Program-made: the position numbers and the translations under genes
Shown here: piece by piece, positions 35,378 to 44,700 of the stretch
Layout of the letters: each line of letters opens with the position of its first letter
Position numbering within the stretch: the stretch's first letter is position 1
Assembly: GCA_020721065.1 (NCBI GenBank)
Contig: DYNM01000013.1
Coordinates: forward strand, 1-64,000
DNA length: 64,000 nt
Direction of reading: 5' to 3'
Origin: Thiocystis violascens
GTDB taxonomy: Bacteria; Pseudomonadota; Gammaproteobacteria; Chromatiales; Chromatiaceae
The notes under the pieces: model-generated
Told to the model about the DNA's origin: nothing
Database searches by the model: none
What the model saw: only the letters and a program-made list of their open reading frames with translations

Positions 35378-37060
35378 ATGATAACAGCGACATTAAAACG
35401 CGCTTCATTATTCGAGCGCATACTGACCTCACCTTGGACATTGTTATTCGTGATTGCGCTGAGTTTTCTTTGGCAACTCGGCGCGATGCCATTATACAAT
35501 CTTGACGAGGGTGCATTCACAGAAGCAACGCGAGAAATGTTAGATAGCGGCAATTTTATTACGCCACATAAAGACGGCGAGCCGCGTTATGATAAACCCA
35601 TTTTAATTTATTGGCTGCAAGCAGCTTCTACGCAACTATTTGGTCTTAATGAATTCGCTTTACGCCTGCCGTCAGCACTTGCAGCCAGCATTTGGGTGTT
35701 CGCGTTATGGGGTTTTGTGCGCAAACATATTGATGCGCCAACAGCAACGGTAGCGGGATTAACTTTGGCGCTGGCGCTGCAAGTCTCGTTAATTGGTAAA
35801 GCGGCAGTTGCAGATGCGTTGCTCAATCTATTTCTGGCGCTGACTTTTTTTGAACTCTATCGTTATTTTACTGCGTCAGCACTGAAAATACAGCGCCGCA
35901 GCTTATATCGCGCTTATTTATGGATGGGATTGGGATTTTTAACGAAAGGTCCGGTTGCTGTATTCTTTCCCGTGCTGGTGAGTTTTCTATTTGTCTTAAC
36001 AGAAATTCGCTGGTCGTGGCACAGTTGGCACGGACTAAAACGCTGGTTATTCGCAGCCATTTCACCGTTGGGGTGGTTGATTTTTCTCCTCGTGGCTGGA
36101 CCTTGGTATTTAGCAATTTATCTTGATGATGGTATTGGTTTTTTTGAGAGCTTTTTTCTACAACATAATGCCGGACGCTTTACCGCTGTCATGCACGGTC
36201 ATGCGGGATTTCCGGGTTATTATGTCATTGCGTTACCGTTAATTGTGCTGCCATTTAGCGGCTGGTTAATCAACTTGTGGCGTAATTATCGCAGCGCGTG
36301 GCAAGATCAATTAGAACGTTTTTTATGGCTGTGGTTTATCAGCGTGTTCATTGTCTTCTCTTTTTCCGCCACGCAATTGCCGCATTATTTGTTATATGGC
36401 GCGACGCCGTTATTTATTTTAATGGCAAAATATCGAGAAAATTTAACGCAACGCAACTTAGCATTATTACCGCCATTATTATTCACAATAGTTTTAATGC
36501 TGTTGCCATTGTTCATTGATTTTATATTGCACGTTGCACATGGAATTGCTACCAGTCACTCGGCAGAAGTTCGCGCCATGTGGGAATTAAATCCGCAGGT
36601 TGCTGGTATTCTCACTGTAGCAAAACAGGAGTTTGATCTCTTGTATGGCATTATGATGTTAATGAGTTTAGCGGTCATCATTTGGTTATGGCAGCACGCC
36701 ACAATGTCGTTATGGCAACGGCTAATTTTAGCGGGTGTATTACAAACAGTTGTGGTTTATGGCGTGGTCATGCCGCGCATCTTTACTGCTTTACAGTTGC
36801 CAGTAAAAGAAGCGGCGTTAATTGCGCAGCACATGGCATTGCCGACGGTGATGTATCGCACGTCAGCACCGAGTTTTAGCGTGTATCGGCAGGCCATTAC
36901 ACCGAAAAGAGCAGTGCAAGCGGGCGATCTGGTTTTTTTACGAGTGGATAAACGCGCAGCATTGCAGCGTGAATATCCTGAATTGACCGCCGAATTGATT
37001 TATCAACGCGGTGCCTTCATCTTGTTGAAATTGACAGCGCAGGCGGAATCCATGCCATGA
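35378..37060 (+). CDS. GT39-family membrane glycosyltransferase (ArnT-like)
   Basis: A 560-residue polytopic enzyme of the PMT/ArnT family, which moves sugars from polyprenyl phosphate donors to lipid A, proteins or other acceptors on the periplasmic side. The first periplasmic loop has the family motif NLDEGAFTEATREML with the catalytic acidic pair, followed by DKPILIYWLQ. About 10-12 membrane helices follow, then a soluble C-terminal tail. GAGGA precedes the ATG. The next gene, a PAP2 phosphatase, overlaps by ATGA. Acceptor unknown. Confidence 0.88.
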   Translation: MITATLKRASLFERILTSPWTLLFVIALSFLWQLGAMPLYNLDEGAFTEATREMLDSGNFITPHKDGEPRYDKPILIYWLQAASTQLFGLNEFALRLPSALAASIWVFALWGFVRKHIDAPTATVAGLTLALALQVSLIGKAAVADALLNLFLALTFFELYRYFTASALKIQRRSLYRAYLWMGLGFLTKGPVAVFFPVLVSFLFVLTEIRWSWHSWHGLKRWLFAAISPLGWLIFLLVAGPWYLAIYLDDGIGFFESFFLQHNAGRFTAVMHGHAGFPGYYVIALPLIVLPFSGWLINLWRNYRSAWQDQLERFLWLWFISVFIVFSFSATQLPHYLLYGATPLFILMAKYRENLTQRNLALLPPLLFTIVLMLLPLFIDFILHVAHGIATSHSAEVRAMWELNPQVAGILTVAKQEFDLLYGIMMLMSLAVIIWLWQHATMSLWQRLILAGVLQTVVVYGVVMPRIFTALQLPVKEAALIAQHMALPTVMYRTSAPSFSVYRQAITPKRAVQAGDLVFLRVDKRAALQREYPELTAELIYQRGAFILLKLTAQAESMP

Positions 37061-37785
37061 AACAACCGTTATTGCTCTTGGCATTCGTTGGTTTTTTCAC
37101 TGCCGCCAGCCTATTTTTTGTTGGCGGTTATCATGCTGGTTTTCACTTTATCAATCAATGGTCAACTGCGTATCCAGAATGGTTGTGGCAATGGCTGACT
37201 GTATTGGGTGATGAGCGCGTTGCATTCACTTTAATGCTGTTATTGGCATGGCGTTATCCCCAATTATTGTGGACGTTATTATTCGCTGCAATTCTGGCAA
37301 CGCTTTACAGTCGCGGCTTAAAAGAATTATTCGACGCCGCTCGTCCCGCTGCCGTGCTCGCCGCCGACAGTTTCCAGCGCCTCGGCTGCGAACTGCGCCA
37401 GCACAGCTTTCCCTCCGGTCACAGCGTCACGGCGGGCATGGTTGGCGGCGTGTTGCTGCTGCAATTGCGCTGGATTGAGGTGCGAATCGCGTTGATTTTA
37501 TTCGTCATTTTAATCGGCATCAGCCGCATCGCGGTTGGCGCACATTGGCCAGTTGATGTCGTCGCCGGTTTGAGCGGCGGCTGGTTGGCCGCAGAATTGG
37601 GCGCACGACTCGCTGCGCGTTGGCCGGCACCAACATTGACGCGCCGCAGTCGCCGCGTGTTGCTCGGTCTCGCCGCGCCGGTCGTGCTGAGTTTATTGGT
37701 CAACGATGGCGGTTATCCACAAGCGGCGCTGTTATTACAACTCATTGGTGGCACTGCGTTTTTTTATTTGACGCGGCGCTTTTAA
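37057..37785 (+). CDS. PAP2-family membrane phosphatase
   Basis: A 242-residue membrane phosphatase. The three PAP2 signature blocks are present: KELFDAARP (KxxxxxxRP), FPSGHS (PSGH) and SRIAVGAHWPVDV (SRxxxxxHxxxD). Six helices are expected, with the active site facing the periplasm. Coupled by ATGA to the GT39 gene, it may recycle undecaprenyl pyrophosphate or dephosphorylate lipid A for modification. The second half is more GC-rich than the upstream gene. Confidence 0.9.
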   Translation: MKQPLLLLAFVGFFTAASLFFVGGYHAGFHFINQWSTAYPEWLWQWLTVLGDERVAFTLMLLLAWRYPQLLWTLLFAAILATLYSRGLKELFDAARPAAVLAADSFQRLGCELRQHSFPSGHSVTAGMVGGVLLLQLRWIEVRIALILFVILIGISRIAVGAHWPVDVVAGLSGGWLAAELGARLAARWPAPTLTRRSRRVLLGLAAPVVLSLLVNDGGYPQAALLLQLIGGTAFFYLTRRF

Positions 37786-37786
37786 G

Positions 37787-37920
37787 AAAGTTGTCAGTTA
37801 TCGGTTGTCGGTAGGAGTGACGCAATTGCGATATAAGCGATCTATTTATTGGTTTTCAATAATTGGTGATAACGACTTTTTTTACTGACGACTGAAAACT
37901 GAAAACTGACAACTTTTTTT
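37787..37920. repeat. Dispersed inverted-repeat element, copy B
   Basis: AAAGTTGTCAGTT (37787-37799) is matched in inverse by AACTGACAACTTT (37904-37916). The interior carries the 25-bp GGAGTGACGCAATTGCG segment (37814-37838), shared with copy A except for one base, and a TGATAACGACTTTT stretch. It begins 2 bp after the PAP2 stop and fills most of the gap to the Pat-like gene. Confidence 0.75.
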
Positions 37921-37944
37921 AACCGTATTCACAGGATCGCTCTC

Positions 37945-40623
37945 ATGCGTTTGTCCGATATTGATCAATTATTTACTCCCAGCGCCGTCGCCGTATTTGG
38001 TGCCAGCGATAGCGATGGCTCCATCGGTGGGCTGGTGTTTCGCAACCTGCTCGCGGGCGGTTTTAGCGGGCATTGTTACGCGATCAATCCGAAATATGAG
38101 GAGGTCGCCGATCAACCTTGTTATCCCAATTTGAAGGCGCTGGATAAGCAGATTGATCTGGCGCTGATTGCCGCGCCAGCCGAAGCGGTGGCGGCAATTC
38201 TCGATCAATGCGGCAGTTACGGCGTCAAGGTCGCGGTGGTGCATTCCGCTGGTTTTGGTGAGCACGGCGAGCGCGGAGTGGTGCTGCAAGAAAAGATGGT
38301 GGAAGCAGCGCGGCGCAATCACATTCGGGCGCTCGGCCCCAACTGCCTCGGCGTGATGCGCCCGCAGCACGGCTTAAATGCCAGCGTCGGGCAGGATTTG
38401 CCGCACTCCGGCAACGTCGCGCTGGTGTCGCAGTCGGGCGCGATTTGCACGGCGATGATTGACTGGTCAGAACGGCGCAAGGTGGGATTTTCTGCCGTCG
38501 TGTCGCTGGGCGCAGCGGCTGATGTCGATTTTGGCGACATTCTCGATTACCTCGCGCTCGACACCCAAACGCAGTGCATCTTGTTGTATGTCGAAGGAAT
38601 TCGTCATGCGCGGCATTTTATGAGCGGGTTGCGAGCGGCAGCGCGACTCAAGCCGGTGATCGTCGTCAAAGCCGGTCGCCATCCCGCTGGCACCCGTGCG
38701 ATCAAATCGCACACCGGCGGATTTGTCGGTTCGCCAGACGTATTCCGCGCCGTCACCGAGCGAGCGGGTGTGGTGCAGGTGTCTGATTTAGATCAACTGT
38801 TTGCGGCAGCGCAGGTGTTTGGCACGCGGCGACGGCTGGCGGGAGATCGCATCGCCATCATCACCAACGGCGGCGGTCCCGGCGTGTTGGCGGCAGATCG
38901 GATGGTGGAATTGGGCTTGACGCTGGCGCAGTTCGGCGACGCGACGCGGCAGACGTTGGAGCAGGGTTTGCCCGGATATTGGTCACACGGCAATCCGGTG
39001 GACATCATCGGCGACGCGCCGCCGGAGCGGTATCGGCTGGCGCTGGATGCGTGTCTGGCTGACAGCGAAGTGGACGGCGTGTTGTGCATTCTCGCGCCGC
39101 TGGTATTTGGCGATCCGGTGGCGGCTGCCGAGCAGGTGATCGCCGCTGCCAAAGCCAGCCGGAAACCGATTTTGGCGTGTTGGATGGGCGGCAAGCGGGT
39201 GGCTGAAGCGCAGGCGCTGTTGGCGGAGCACGATGTGCCGCAATTCGACAGCCCCGAAGCTGCGGCCGAGGCGTTTTCATTTCTCGCCGTGTATCACCGC
39301 AATCAAAAATTGCTGATGCAATCGCCGGCGCCGCTCTCGCATGAAAACCCGCCGGATGTGGAAGGAGCGCGGTTGATTATTGAGGGCGTGATGGCGGAAG
39401 GGCGCAAAACGCTGGGCACGGTGGAGGCCAAAGCGATTCTGGCGTCGTTTCAAATTCCGACCATGCAGGCGGTGCTCACGCGCACCCCGAATGAGGCGCT
39501 GATGGCGGCGGAAATGCTGGGGTTTCCGGTGGTGATGAAGCTCAATGCGCCTGATTTAGAACATAAATCTGACGTAGACGGTGTGCGCTTGAATATCGAC
39601 GACGCGCAGTCGGTGCGGCGCATTTTCAGCGAGATCATCGACCGCGCTAAACGGCTGCGCCCGGAGCTGCGGTTGGAGGGCATCACTGTTGAGCACATGG
39701 CGTCCACTCGCGCTGCCCGTGAGCTGATGATTGGCGTGTTCCGCGACAAAATTTTTGGGCCGGTGATTAGTTTTGGCGCAGGTGGCACGAAAGAAGAAGT
39801 GCTGGCGGATCGGGCGCTAGGATTGCCGCCGCTCAACGCTTTTATTACAGAAACAATGATTGATCACACGCGCATCGTGCGTTTAATGGGCGCGTTTGGG
39901 AATATGCCGCCGATGAATCGGGTCGCGTTGGCAAAAATTCTCCAGCGCGTTTCAGAAATGGTCTGCGAATTACCGGAAATTATTCGCATGGACATCAATC
40001 CGTTAATTGGCAACGATAAAGAAGTGATTGCAGTTGATGCGCGAATTCAAGTTGAGTATCGCCCACCGCAGCAGACAACCTATGGTCACATGGCGATTCA
40101 TCCGTATCCGAGTCATTTAATTGAACGGGTGCAATTGCCAGACGGTAAAGATTTAGTGATTCGCCCGATTCGCCCGGAAGATGCCGAATTAGAACAGGAA
40201 TTTGTGCGCGGATTGTCGGAGCAAACCAAATACTTTCGTTTTATGCAGACGATTAAAGAATTATCGCCAGAAATGCTGGTACGGTTTACGCAAATTGATT
40301 ACGACCGTGAAATGGCGTTAATTGGCGTGATTGAACAAGATGGCGCAGAAGTGGAAGTCGGCGTGGCGCGATATATGACACGCCCGGGCGGTGAAGATTG
40401 TGAGTTTGCGATTGTTGTTTCTGATCACTGGCGCAATTTAGGCATTGGCGCACGGTTAATGCGATCTTTGATGCAAAATGCGCGGTCGCGGGGATTGCGC
40501 GTGATGGATGGTGAAGTATTAACGGCGAATACGCGAATGCTGGCGCTGGTTAAATCGTTGGGATTTCGGATTGAAAGCGATCCGCAAGATTTAGCGATTA
40601 AATTGGTGAGCAAGGTGTTATAA
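37945..40623 (+). CDS. Acyl-CoA synthetase (NDP-forming)/GNAT acetyltransferase, Pat type
   Basis: An 892-residue protein with the layout of the Salmonella/E. coli lysine acetyltransferase Pat (YfiQ). A CoA-binding Rossmann domain (about 5-130, AVFGASDSDGSIGG), a succinyl-CoA-synthetase-like flavodoxin domain (about 150-450, containing the KSHTG block), an ATP-grasp domain (about 480-700, ending MDINPLI) and a GNAT domain (about 730-892, with LGIGARLMRSLM as the acetyl-CoA loop). In enterobacteria Pat acetylates acetyl-CoA synthetase and other enzymes. Whether the synthetase half is active cannot be told. It stands alone, preceded by repeat copy B. Confidence 0.88.
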   Translation: MRLSDIDQLFTPSAVAVFGASDSDGSIGGLVFRNLLAGGFSGHCYAINPKYEEVADQPCYPNLKALDKQIDLALIAAPAEAVAAILDQCGSYGVKVAVVHSAGFGEHGERGVVLQEKMVEAARRNHIRALGPNCLGVMRPQHGLNASVGQDLPHSGNVALVSQSGAICTAMIDWSERRKVGFSAVVSLGAAADVDFGDILDYLALDTQTQCILLYVEGIRHARHFMSGLRAAARLKPVIVVKAGRHPAGTRAIKSHTGGFVGSPDVFRAVTERAGVVQVSDLDQLFAAAQVFGTRRRLAGDRIAIITNGGGPGVLAADRMVELGLTLAQFGDATRQTLEQGLPGYWSHGNPVDIIGDAPPERYRLALDACLADSEVDGVLCILAPLVFGDPVAAAEQVIAAAKASRKPILACWMGGKRVAEAQALLAEHDVPQFDSPEAAAEAFSFLAVYHRNQKLLMQSPAPLSHENPPDVEGARLIIEGVMAEGRKTLGTVEAKAILASFQIPTMQAVLTRTPNEALMAAEMLGFPVVMKLNAPDLEHKSDVDGVRLNIDDAQSVRRIFSEIIDRAKRLRPELRLEGITVEHMASTRAARELMIGVFRDKIFGPVISFGAGGTKEEVLADRALGLPPLNAFITETMIDHTRIVRLMGAFGNMPPMNRVALAKILQRVSEMVCELPEIIRMDINPLIGNDKEVIAVDARIQVEYRPPQQTTYGHMAIHPYPSHLIERVQLPDGKDLVIRPIRPEDAELEQEFVRGLSEQTKYFRFMQTIKELSPEMLVRFTQIDYDREMALIGVIEQDGAEVEVGVARYMTRPGGEDCEFAIVVSDHWRNLGIGARLMRSLMQNARSRGLRVMDGEVLTANTRMLALVKSLGFRIESDPQDLAIKLVSKVL

Positions 40624-41136
40624 AAAATGTTTGCAGTGCCTCGGTCATTCGGGGCATTGGCAGAATTGATTTCAGCAACAGGTTTTCGTGTGTAGAAAAC
40701 ATTTTCATCGAAGTGATTTATTTTGAATTTGCAGGTTTAGTTTAGTCGTGAATAAACAGCAAAACTGTAAGGTTGAATCAAAAAAGTTCAGTGGGTTTTT
40801 TAATGTATCGTTTGTTGAAAAAGGGTTAATCTAAAAAAAAGATTTTCACTCCAAAGTAAGTAATAAACACATTTTTTAGTTTGAACTGAAAACCGAATGA
40901 AGTTTATTTTGAAGGTGGATTTAAACATGCGGCGTTCTAAAAAAAACAAAAAATTAAACTTTAAACAACTAACTTAAAAAAACAATCTCAGACGCAAATT
41001 AACCCAAAAAAGAATTAAAATCAAAATCAACCAATTTTTGTTTTCTAATTTTAATTTTTAAATTAAAAATTAAAATTAACTTAAATATGTAATCTAACTT
41101 AAAATGTAAGTTTTATTTTTAAACCCTTGTTTTGGT
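40624..41136. other. Very AT-rich non-coding region
   Basis: About 510 bp without a gene. From about 40780 on it consists of A- and T-runs, in sharp contrast to the flanking genes. A weak hairpin follows the Pat-like stop (TGCCTCG with CGGGGCA, about 40639-40657). A 33-bp perfect AT palindrome lies at 41046-41078. No ribosome site, tRNA or recognisable RNA is visible. Confidence 0.7.
41046..41078. repeat. 33-bp all-AT perfect palindrome
   Basis: TAATTTTAATTTTTAA (41046-41061) and TTAAAAATTAAAATTA (41063-41078) are perfect inverse complements around a single central A. The location is in the middle of the AT-rich gap, about 100 bp beyond the der stop. Confidence 0.7.
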
Positions 41137-41171
41137 AACCCCCCCAAACCCCCCCTTTTTTAAGGGAGGGG
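41137..41171. repeat. C-rich/G-rich hairpin repeat, copy 3 (inverse orientation)
   Basis: AACCCCCCCAAACCCCCCC, then TTTTTTAAGGGAGGGG. It is the same repeat as at 32280 and 42678 but in the opposite orientation and with some changes. The CCCCCC and GGGAGGGG arms can pair. It lies 10 bp beyond the der stop and may act as a terminator. Confidence 0.75.
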
Positions 41172-41181
41172 AATTAAATTC

Positions 41182-42573
41182 CTACTTTTTTCGATTTGTA
41201 AAATCTTTTAATCGCTGGCGCTGTTTAATTTGATGCGGCGTAAGTTTGTTTTTCCGCCCTTGAAAAGGATTGCTACTGGTTTTGAATTCCAATCGCAACG
41301 GCGTTCCCAATAAATTTAATTCTTTACGAAAACGATTGATGAGATAACGCCGATATGTTTCTGGCACCAATTCAGTTTGATTGCCGTGAATCACGATAAT
41401 CGGCGGATTGCGCCCGCCCTGATGCGCATAGCGTAACTTAATCCGCCGCCCGTGTACTAACGGCGGTTGATGTTCCTGCACCGCAGCTTCCAACATCCGC
41501 GTCAAAATCGGCGTTCCCAAATCGCGGGTCGCGTTAGCGTAAGCGCGATCCACCTCATCTAGCAATAGCCCCACGCCGCTGCCGTGCAACGCCGAAATCA
41601 GATGTTGCTTGGCGAAATCCAAAAACGCCAACTTGCGCACAAATTCGCTTTTCACCCGCTCGCGCTCTTCAACTGACAGCCCGTCCCACTTGTTGACCGC
41701 CACCACCAGCGCCCGTCCGCTGTCGATGATGTGACCTGCCAGCGTCGCGTCCTGCTCACCAATGCCCTGATGTGCATCCAGCACCAAAATGATCACATTT
41801 GCTGCTGCAATTGCTTGTAACGTTTTGATCACGCTAAATTTTTCAATTGCATCGTGAACTCGCGCCCGTCGCCGCAAACCCGCAGTATCGATCAACGTGT
41901 AGTGCCGCCCCAGCCGTTCAAACGGGATAAAAATACTGTCGCGGGTGGTGCCGGGCAGATCAAACGTCACCACCCGTTCTTCACCAAGCAAGCGATTGAT
42001 TAACGTCGATTTTCCCGCATTCGGACGCCCAACAACCGCCACGCGCACCCCGTCCGCTGTCGGCGCGGGATCGCTGTCAGCGTCTGGCAACTGCGCAAAC
42101 ACCAGCTCCAGCAGCTCGCGGATGCCGTGTCCCTGCGTTGACGACACCGGCAGCGGCTCGCCCAGCCCCAGCCGATGAAACTCAGCCGCAGCGATGGCGC
42201 TATTGGTGGAATCACTTTTATTGACCACCAGCGTGATCGGCTTGCCGAAGCGCCGCAGCCGCTGCCCGATCTCAAAATCTTCTGGCGTACAGCCATCGCG
42301 GGCATCGACCAAAAATAACAGATGATCGGCTTCGTCCACCGCCAGCAACACTTGCCGCTCCATCAGCGCCTCAACGCCTTCAGGAGCTGTGCCGATGCCG
42401 CCGGTGTCCACGATCACATACGGACGCGGACCGCCCTGACCGACGCCGTATTGGCGATCACGGGTCAAACCCGGAAAGTCCGCTACCAACGCATCGCGGG
42501 TGTGGGTCAGGCGATTAAACAAGGTCGATTTACCGACATTCGGACGACCAATCAGGGTGATCACAGGCAACAT
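41182..42573 (-). CDS. der: Ribosome-assembly GTPase Der (EngA)
   Basis: A 463-residue double GTPase needed for 50S subunit assembly. Two G domains are clear, with P-loops GRPNVGKST (near residue 9) and GRPNAGKST (near 186), each with NKSD/NKWD recognition motifs. A KH-like C-terminal domain ends in a basic tail ([16 protein letters not shown]). The ATG at 42573 ([12 protein letters not shown]) gives the canonical N-terminus; the frame is open 7 codons more. It is the last gene of the ndk-to-der cluster, 29 bp after bamB. Confidence 0.96.
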   Translation of the reverse strand: MLPVITLIGRPNVGKSTLFNRLTHTRDALVADFPGLTRDRQYGVGQGGPRPYVIVDTGGIGTAPEGVEALMERQVLLAVDEADHLLFLVDARDGCTPEDFEIGQRLRRFGKPITLVVNKSDSTNSAIAAAEFHRLGLGEPLPVSSTQGHGIRELLELVFAQLPDADSDPAPTADGVRVAVVGRPNAGKSTLINRLLGEERVVTFDLPGTTRDSIFIPFERLGRHYTLIDTAGLRRRARVHDAIEKFSVIKTLQAIAAANVIILVLDAHQGIGEQDATLAGHIIDSGRALVVAVNKWDGLSVEERERVKSEFVRKLAFLDFAKQHLISALHGSGVGLLLDEVDRAYANATRDLGTPILTRMLEAAVQEHQPPLVHGRRIKLRYAHQGGRNPPIIVIHGNQTELVPETYRRYLINRFRKELNLLGTPLRLEFKTSSNPFQGRKNKLTPHQIKQRQRLKDFTNRKK

Positions 42574-42602
42574 GGTTTGAATACTCGATAACAAACAGGC
42601 GT

Positions 42603-43931
42603 TTAATGCGCCGGAGCGGGATTAGTTTTAGCGACCGGCGCAGGTGTTTTAGCTGGCGCAGGCGGCGACGCACTTTGCCCCCCTTTGAAAAAGGGGGGTT
42701 GGGGGGATTTGAAATCAGGCAGTTGGCTGGATTTAAGCGCGGCAGCTTGAGATTTCAGCACCGTCAGCGCCGCCAACGTCCCATCGTCGGCATAAACATA
42801 CAGGCGACCATCTGCCAGCAGCGGACGCGCCGTGATACCCGCTGTTTTGGTGAGCCGCAGCCGCCCAACCAACCGTCCATCGCCTTGATCAAGCACATGC
42901 AGATAACCCTCCACATCGCCGACCACCAGCCACTGCTCAACCACCGTCGGCGCAGTTAATTGACGATAACGCAGCGCGTCCTGTTTCCAGCGTCCTGCGC
43001 CCGTGCCCAACTCCGCGCTCCAGACTTGATCTTGCGAATCGGTGATCAACAAATCATCACCAGCGACCGCCAGCCCCGCGTATGCCGACAACTCACGCCG
43101 CCAGCGCACCGTGCCGGTCAGCACGTCCACTGCCGCCAAATCACCGTGATATGAACCGACGTAAATCTGGTCATCAACCAGCAGCGGATCGGCGTCAAGG
43201 TCAGCAATTCGCGCCAGCTCAGAACGACCGCTAGGGCGTGAAATCACCACTTCCCACAACGGCGTCCCGTCGTGCGGATCAAGTTTGACCAACTTGCCGC
43301 TGGATAAACCGACAACCACTCCGCTCGGCGTCAGCGTTGGCGTACTGCTGCCGCGCAACGTCAGCACTGGCGCGGGATAGTTGACATGCCAGCGTTCTTG
43401 ACCAGTCGCCGCGTCAAGTGCGTAGAGCGTGTCATCCAACGTGTGAACGCAAATCGCCTCCGCGCTGATCGACCTCGGCACCGATAACACCTCGCTGCCG
43501 AGCTGATGTCGCCACAGCTCATGCCCATCGGTGAGCGCCAGCGCCACCACTTCACCCTGACTGGTGCCCAACACCAATCGCTCACCTGCCACCGCCGGAC
43601 CGCCGCTGAATGCCAAACCCGTCTCGCGCTGCCACAGCGTCCGCCCACTGTCAGCATCCACCGCCGCAATGCGTCCGCTGGCGTCAGCGACATACAAGCG
43701 CCCGCCGTGCAGCGCCGGCACCAGATACAGCCGCCGCCCTTCCGTGCCACGAGTCGGGCGCACCGACCAGCGCGGCGTCAGCGTCACCTCCGCCGTCAGC
43801 GCCGTTAATTCCGTTGGTGGTGTTGGATTTTTATCTTGACCAAACCAAGGCACCGAGCTGCAACCGCTCAACGCGCCAATTAAAATGAGCGCCGCGATGC
43901 GAAAAATTCCCGACCTGCGTTGGAATTTCAT
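42603..43931 (-). CDS. bamB: Outer-membrane assembly lipoprotein BamB with repeat-derived C-terminal extension
   Basis: A 442-residue eight-bladed propeller lipoprotein of the BAM complex. The lipobox LSGC puts the lipidated cysteine at 24. Repeated blade motifs such as [18 protein letters not shown] and [17 protein letters not shown] follow. Normal BamB sequence ends at about residue 395 ([12 protein letters not shown]). Beyond this lies a 45-residue tail rich in Pro, Ala and Lys that contains PPFFKGG (412-418), encoded by a copy of the dispersed C-rich/G-rich repeat. AGAGG precedes the ATG. Repeat copy C separates it from yfgM upstream. Confidence 0.93.
   Translation of the reverse strand: MKFQRRSGIFRIAALILIGALSGCSSVPWFGQDKNPTPPTELTALTAEVTLTPRWSVRPTRGTEGRRLYLVPALHGGRLYVADASGRIAAVDADSGRTLWQRETGLAFSGGPAVAGERLVLGTSQGEVVALALTDGHELWRHQLGSEVLSVPRSISAEAICVHTLDDTLYALDAATGQERWHVNYPAPVLTLRGSSTPTLTPSGVVVGLSSGKLVKLDPHDGTPLWEVVISRPSGRSELARIADLDADPLLVDDQIYVGSYHGDLAAVDVLTGTVRWRRELSAYAGLAVAGDDLLITDSQDQVWSAELGTGAGRWKQDALRYRQLTAPTVVEQWLVVGDVEGYLHVLDQGDGRLVGRLRLTKTAGITARPLLADGRLYVYADDGTLAALTVLKSQAAALKSSQLPDFKSPQPPFFKGGQSASPPAPAKTPAPVAKTNPAPAH
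42678..42710. repeat. C-rich/G-rich hairpin repeat, copy 2, inside bamB
   Basis: CCCCCCTTTGAAAAAGGGGG, then GTTGGGGGGATTT, nearly identical to copy 1 at 32280. It lies in frame inside the last part of bamB, where the minus strand translates it as [10 protein letters not shown]. The 9-bp arms CCCCCCTTT and AAAGGGGGG can pair. Confidence 0.9.
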
Positions 43932-43973
43932 GTGCCTCTGATCCGTCGTGAATGTTCAATAAAAATGGTCATT

Positions 43974-44046
43974 AAAAAGTTGTCAGTTGTCAGTGAAACG
44001 CTGTTTTTTTACCGACAACTGACAACTGAAACACTGACAACTTTTT
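43974..44046. repeat. Dispersed inverted-repeat element, copy C
   Basis: AAAAAGTTGTCAGTTG begins the left arm (43974-43994) and CACTGACAACTTTTT ends the right arm (44032-44046); a second nested ACAACTGACAACTG stretch lies between. The element starts 1 bp beyond the yfgM stop and lies between yfgM and bamB, inside an otherwise conserved operon. It lacks the GGAGTGACGC end seen in copies A and B. Confidence 0.78.
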
Positions 44047-44047
44047 C

Positions 44048-44680
44048 TCAACTCGCCGGTGGCAAATTGTCGCGTTTCAAGCGCACCAATTCCGCCAAAC
44101 CGCAGCCCTGCGCCAGCGCCTGTTCATACGCCACCCGCGCTCCGGCACTGTCACCGCGCCCAACTGCCACATCGCCGCGCACCGCCGCAAACGCTCCCGC
44201 AAATGCCGGACTCTGATCGTGTGCTGCGATGGTCGCCGCCGCCGCATCCCATTGTTTTTCAGCAACTTGAATCCGCGCCAACCGCAGCGCAGCGATGGTT
44301 GCAAACGCCGGATCAGGAGCGGTCGCCAGCGCCTGTTGCAGCGCCGTGATCGCTCCCGCCACATCGCCCGTTTCATACAACGCTTTGGCTGCCACCAAAT
44401 CGCTCAAACTGGCGTAAGCGGTTGAATTAAAATCATCTTTTAGCGCCGCCACTGCGGAAGTGAGCGCCGTCGTGCCCTCAGCATCCGCCGCCGTCACGAC
44501 CTGCTCAAATGCCGCAGATGCCGCGCTCGCCACGCGCTGTTGATGGTCAACCCACAGTCGCCAACCCGAAATCGCGCCCAAACCCAGCACGGTGCCGGCA
44601 ATCACGGATAAACCATTTTCTTTCCACCATTTTTTAATGGCTTCTACTTTTTCTTCATCGGTTTCGTAACTCAAAATCAT
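44048..44680 (-). CDS. yfgM: Ancillary SecYEG translocon subunit YfgM
   Basis: A 210-residue membrane-anchored TPR protein. The N-terminal DEEKVEAIKKWWKENG and the helix VIAGTVLGLGAISGWRLW are the family signature; TPR-like helices follow in the periplasm. In E. coli YfgM works with PpiD at the Sec translocon. The place between hisS and bamB is conserved in gammaproteobacteria and supports the call. A repeat element follows directly after its stop. Confidence 0.92.
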   Translation of the reverse strand: MILSYETDEEKVEAIKKWWKENGLSVIAGTVLGLGAISGWRLWVDHQQRVASAASAAFEQVVTAADAEGTTALTSAVAALKDDFNSTAYASLSDLVAAKALYETGDVAGAITALQQALATAPDPAFATIAALRLARIQVAEKQWDAAAATIAAHDQSPAFAGAFAAVRGDVAVGRGDSAGARVAYEQALAQGCGLAELVRLKRDNLPPAS

Positions 44681-44700
44681 CTCCGTCGCAGTGCGTTTTT

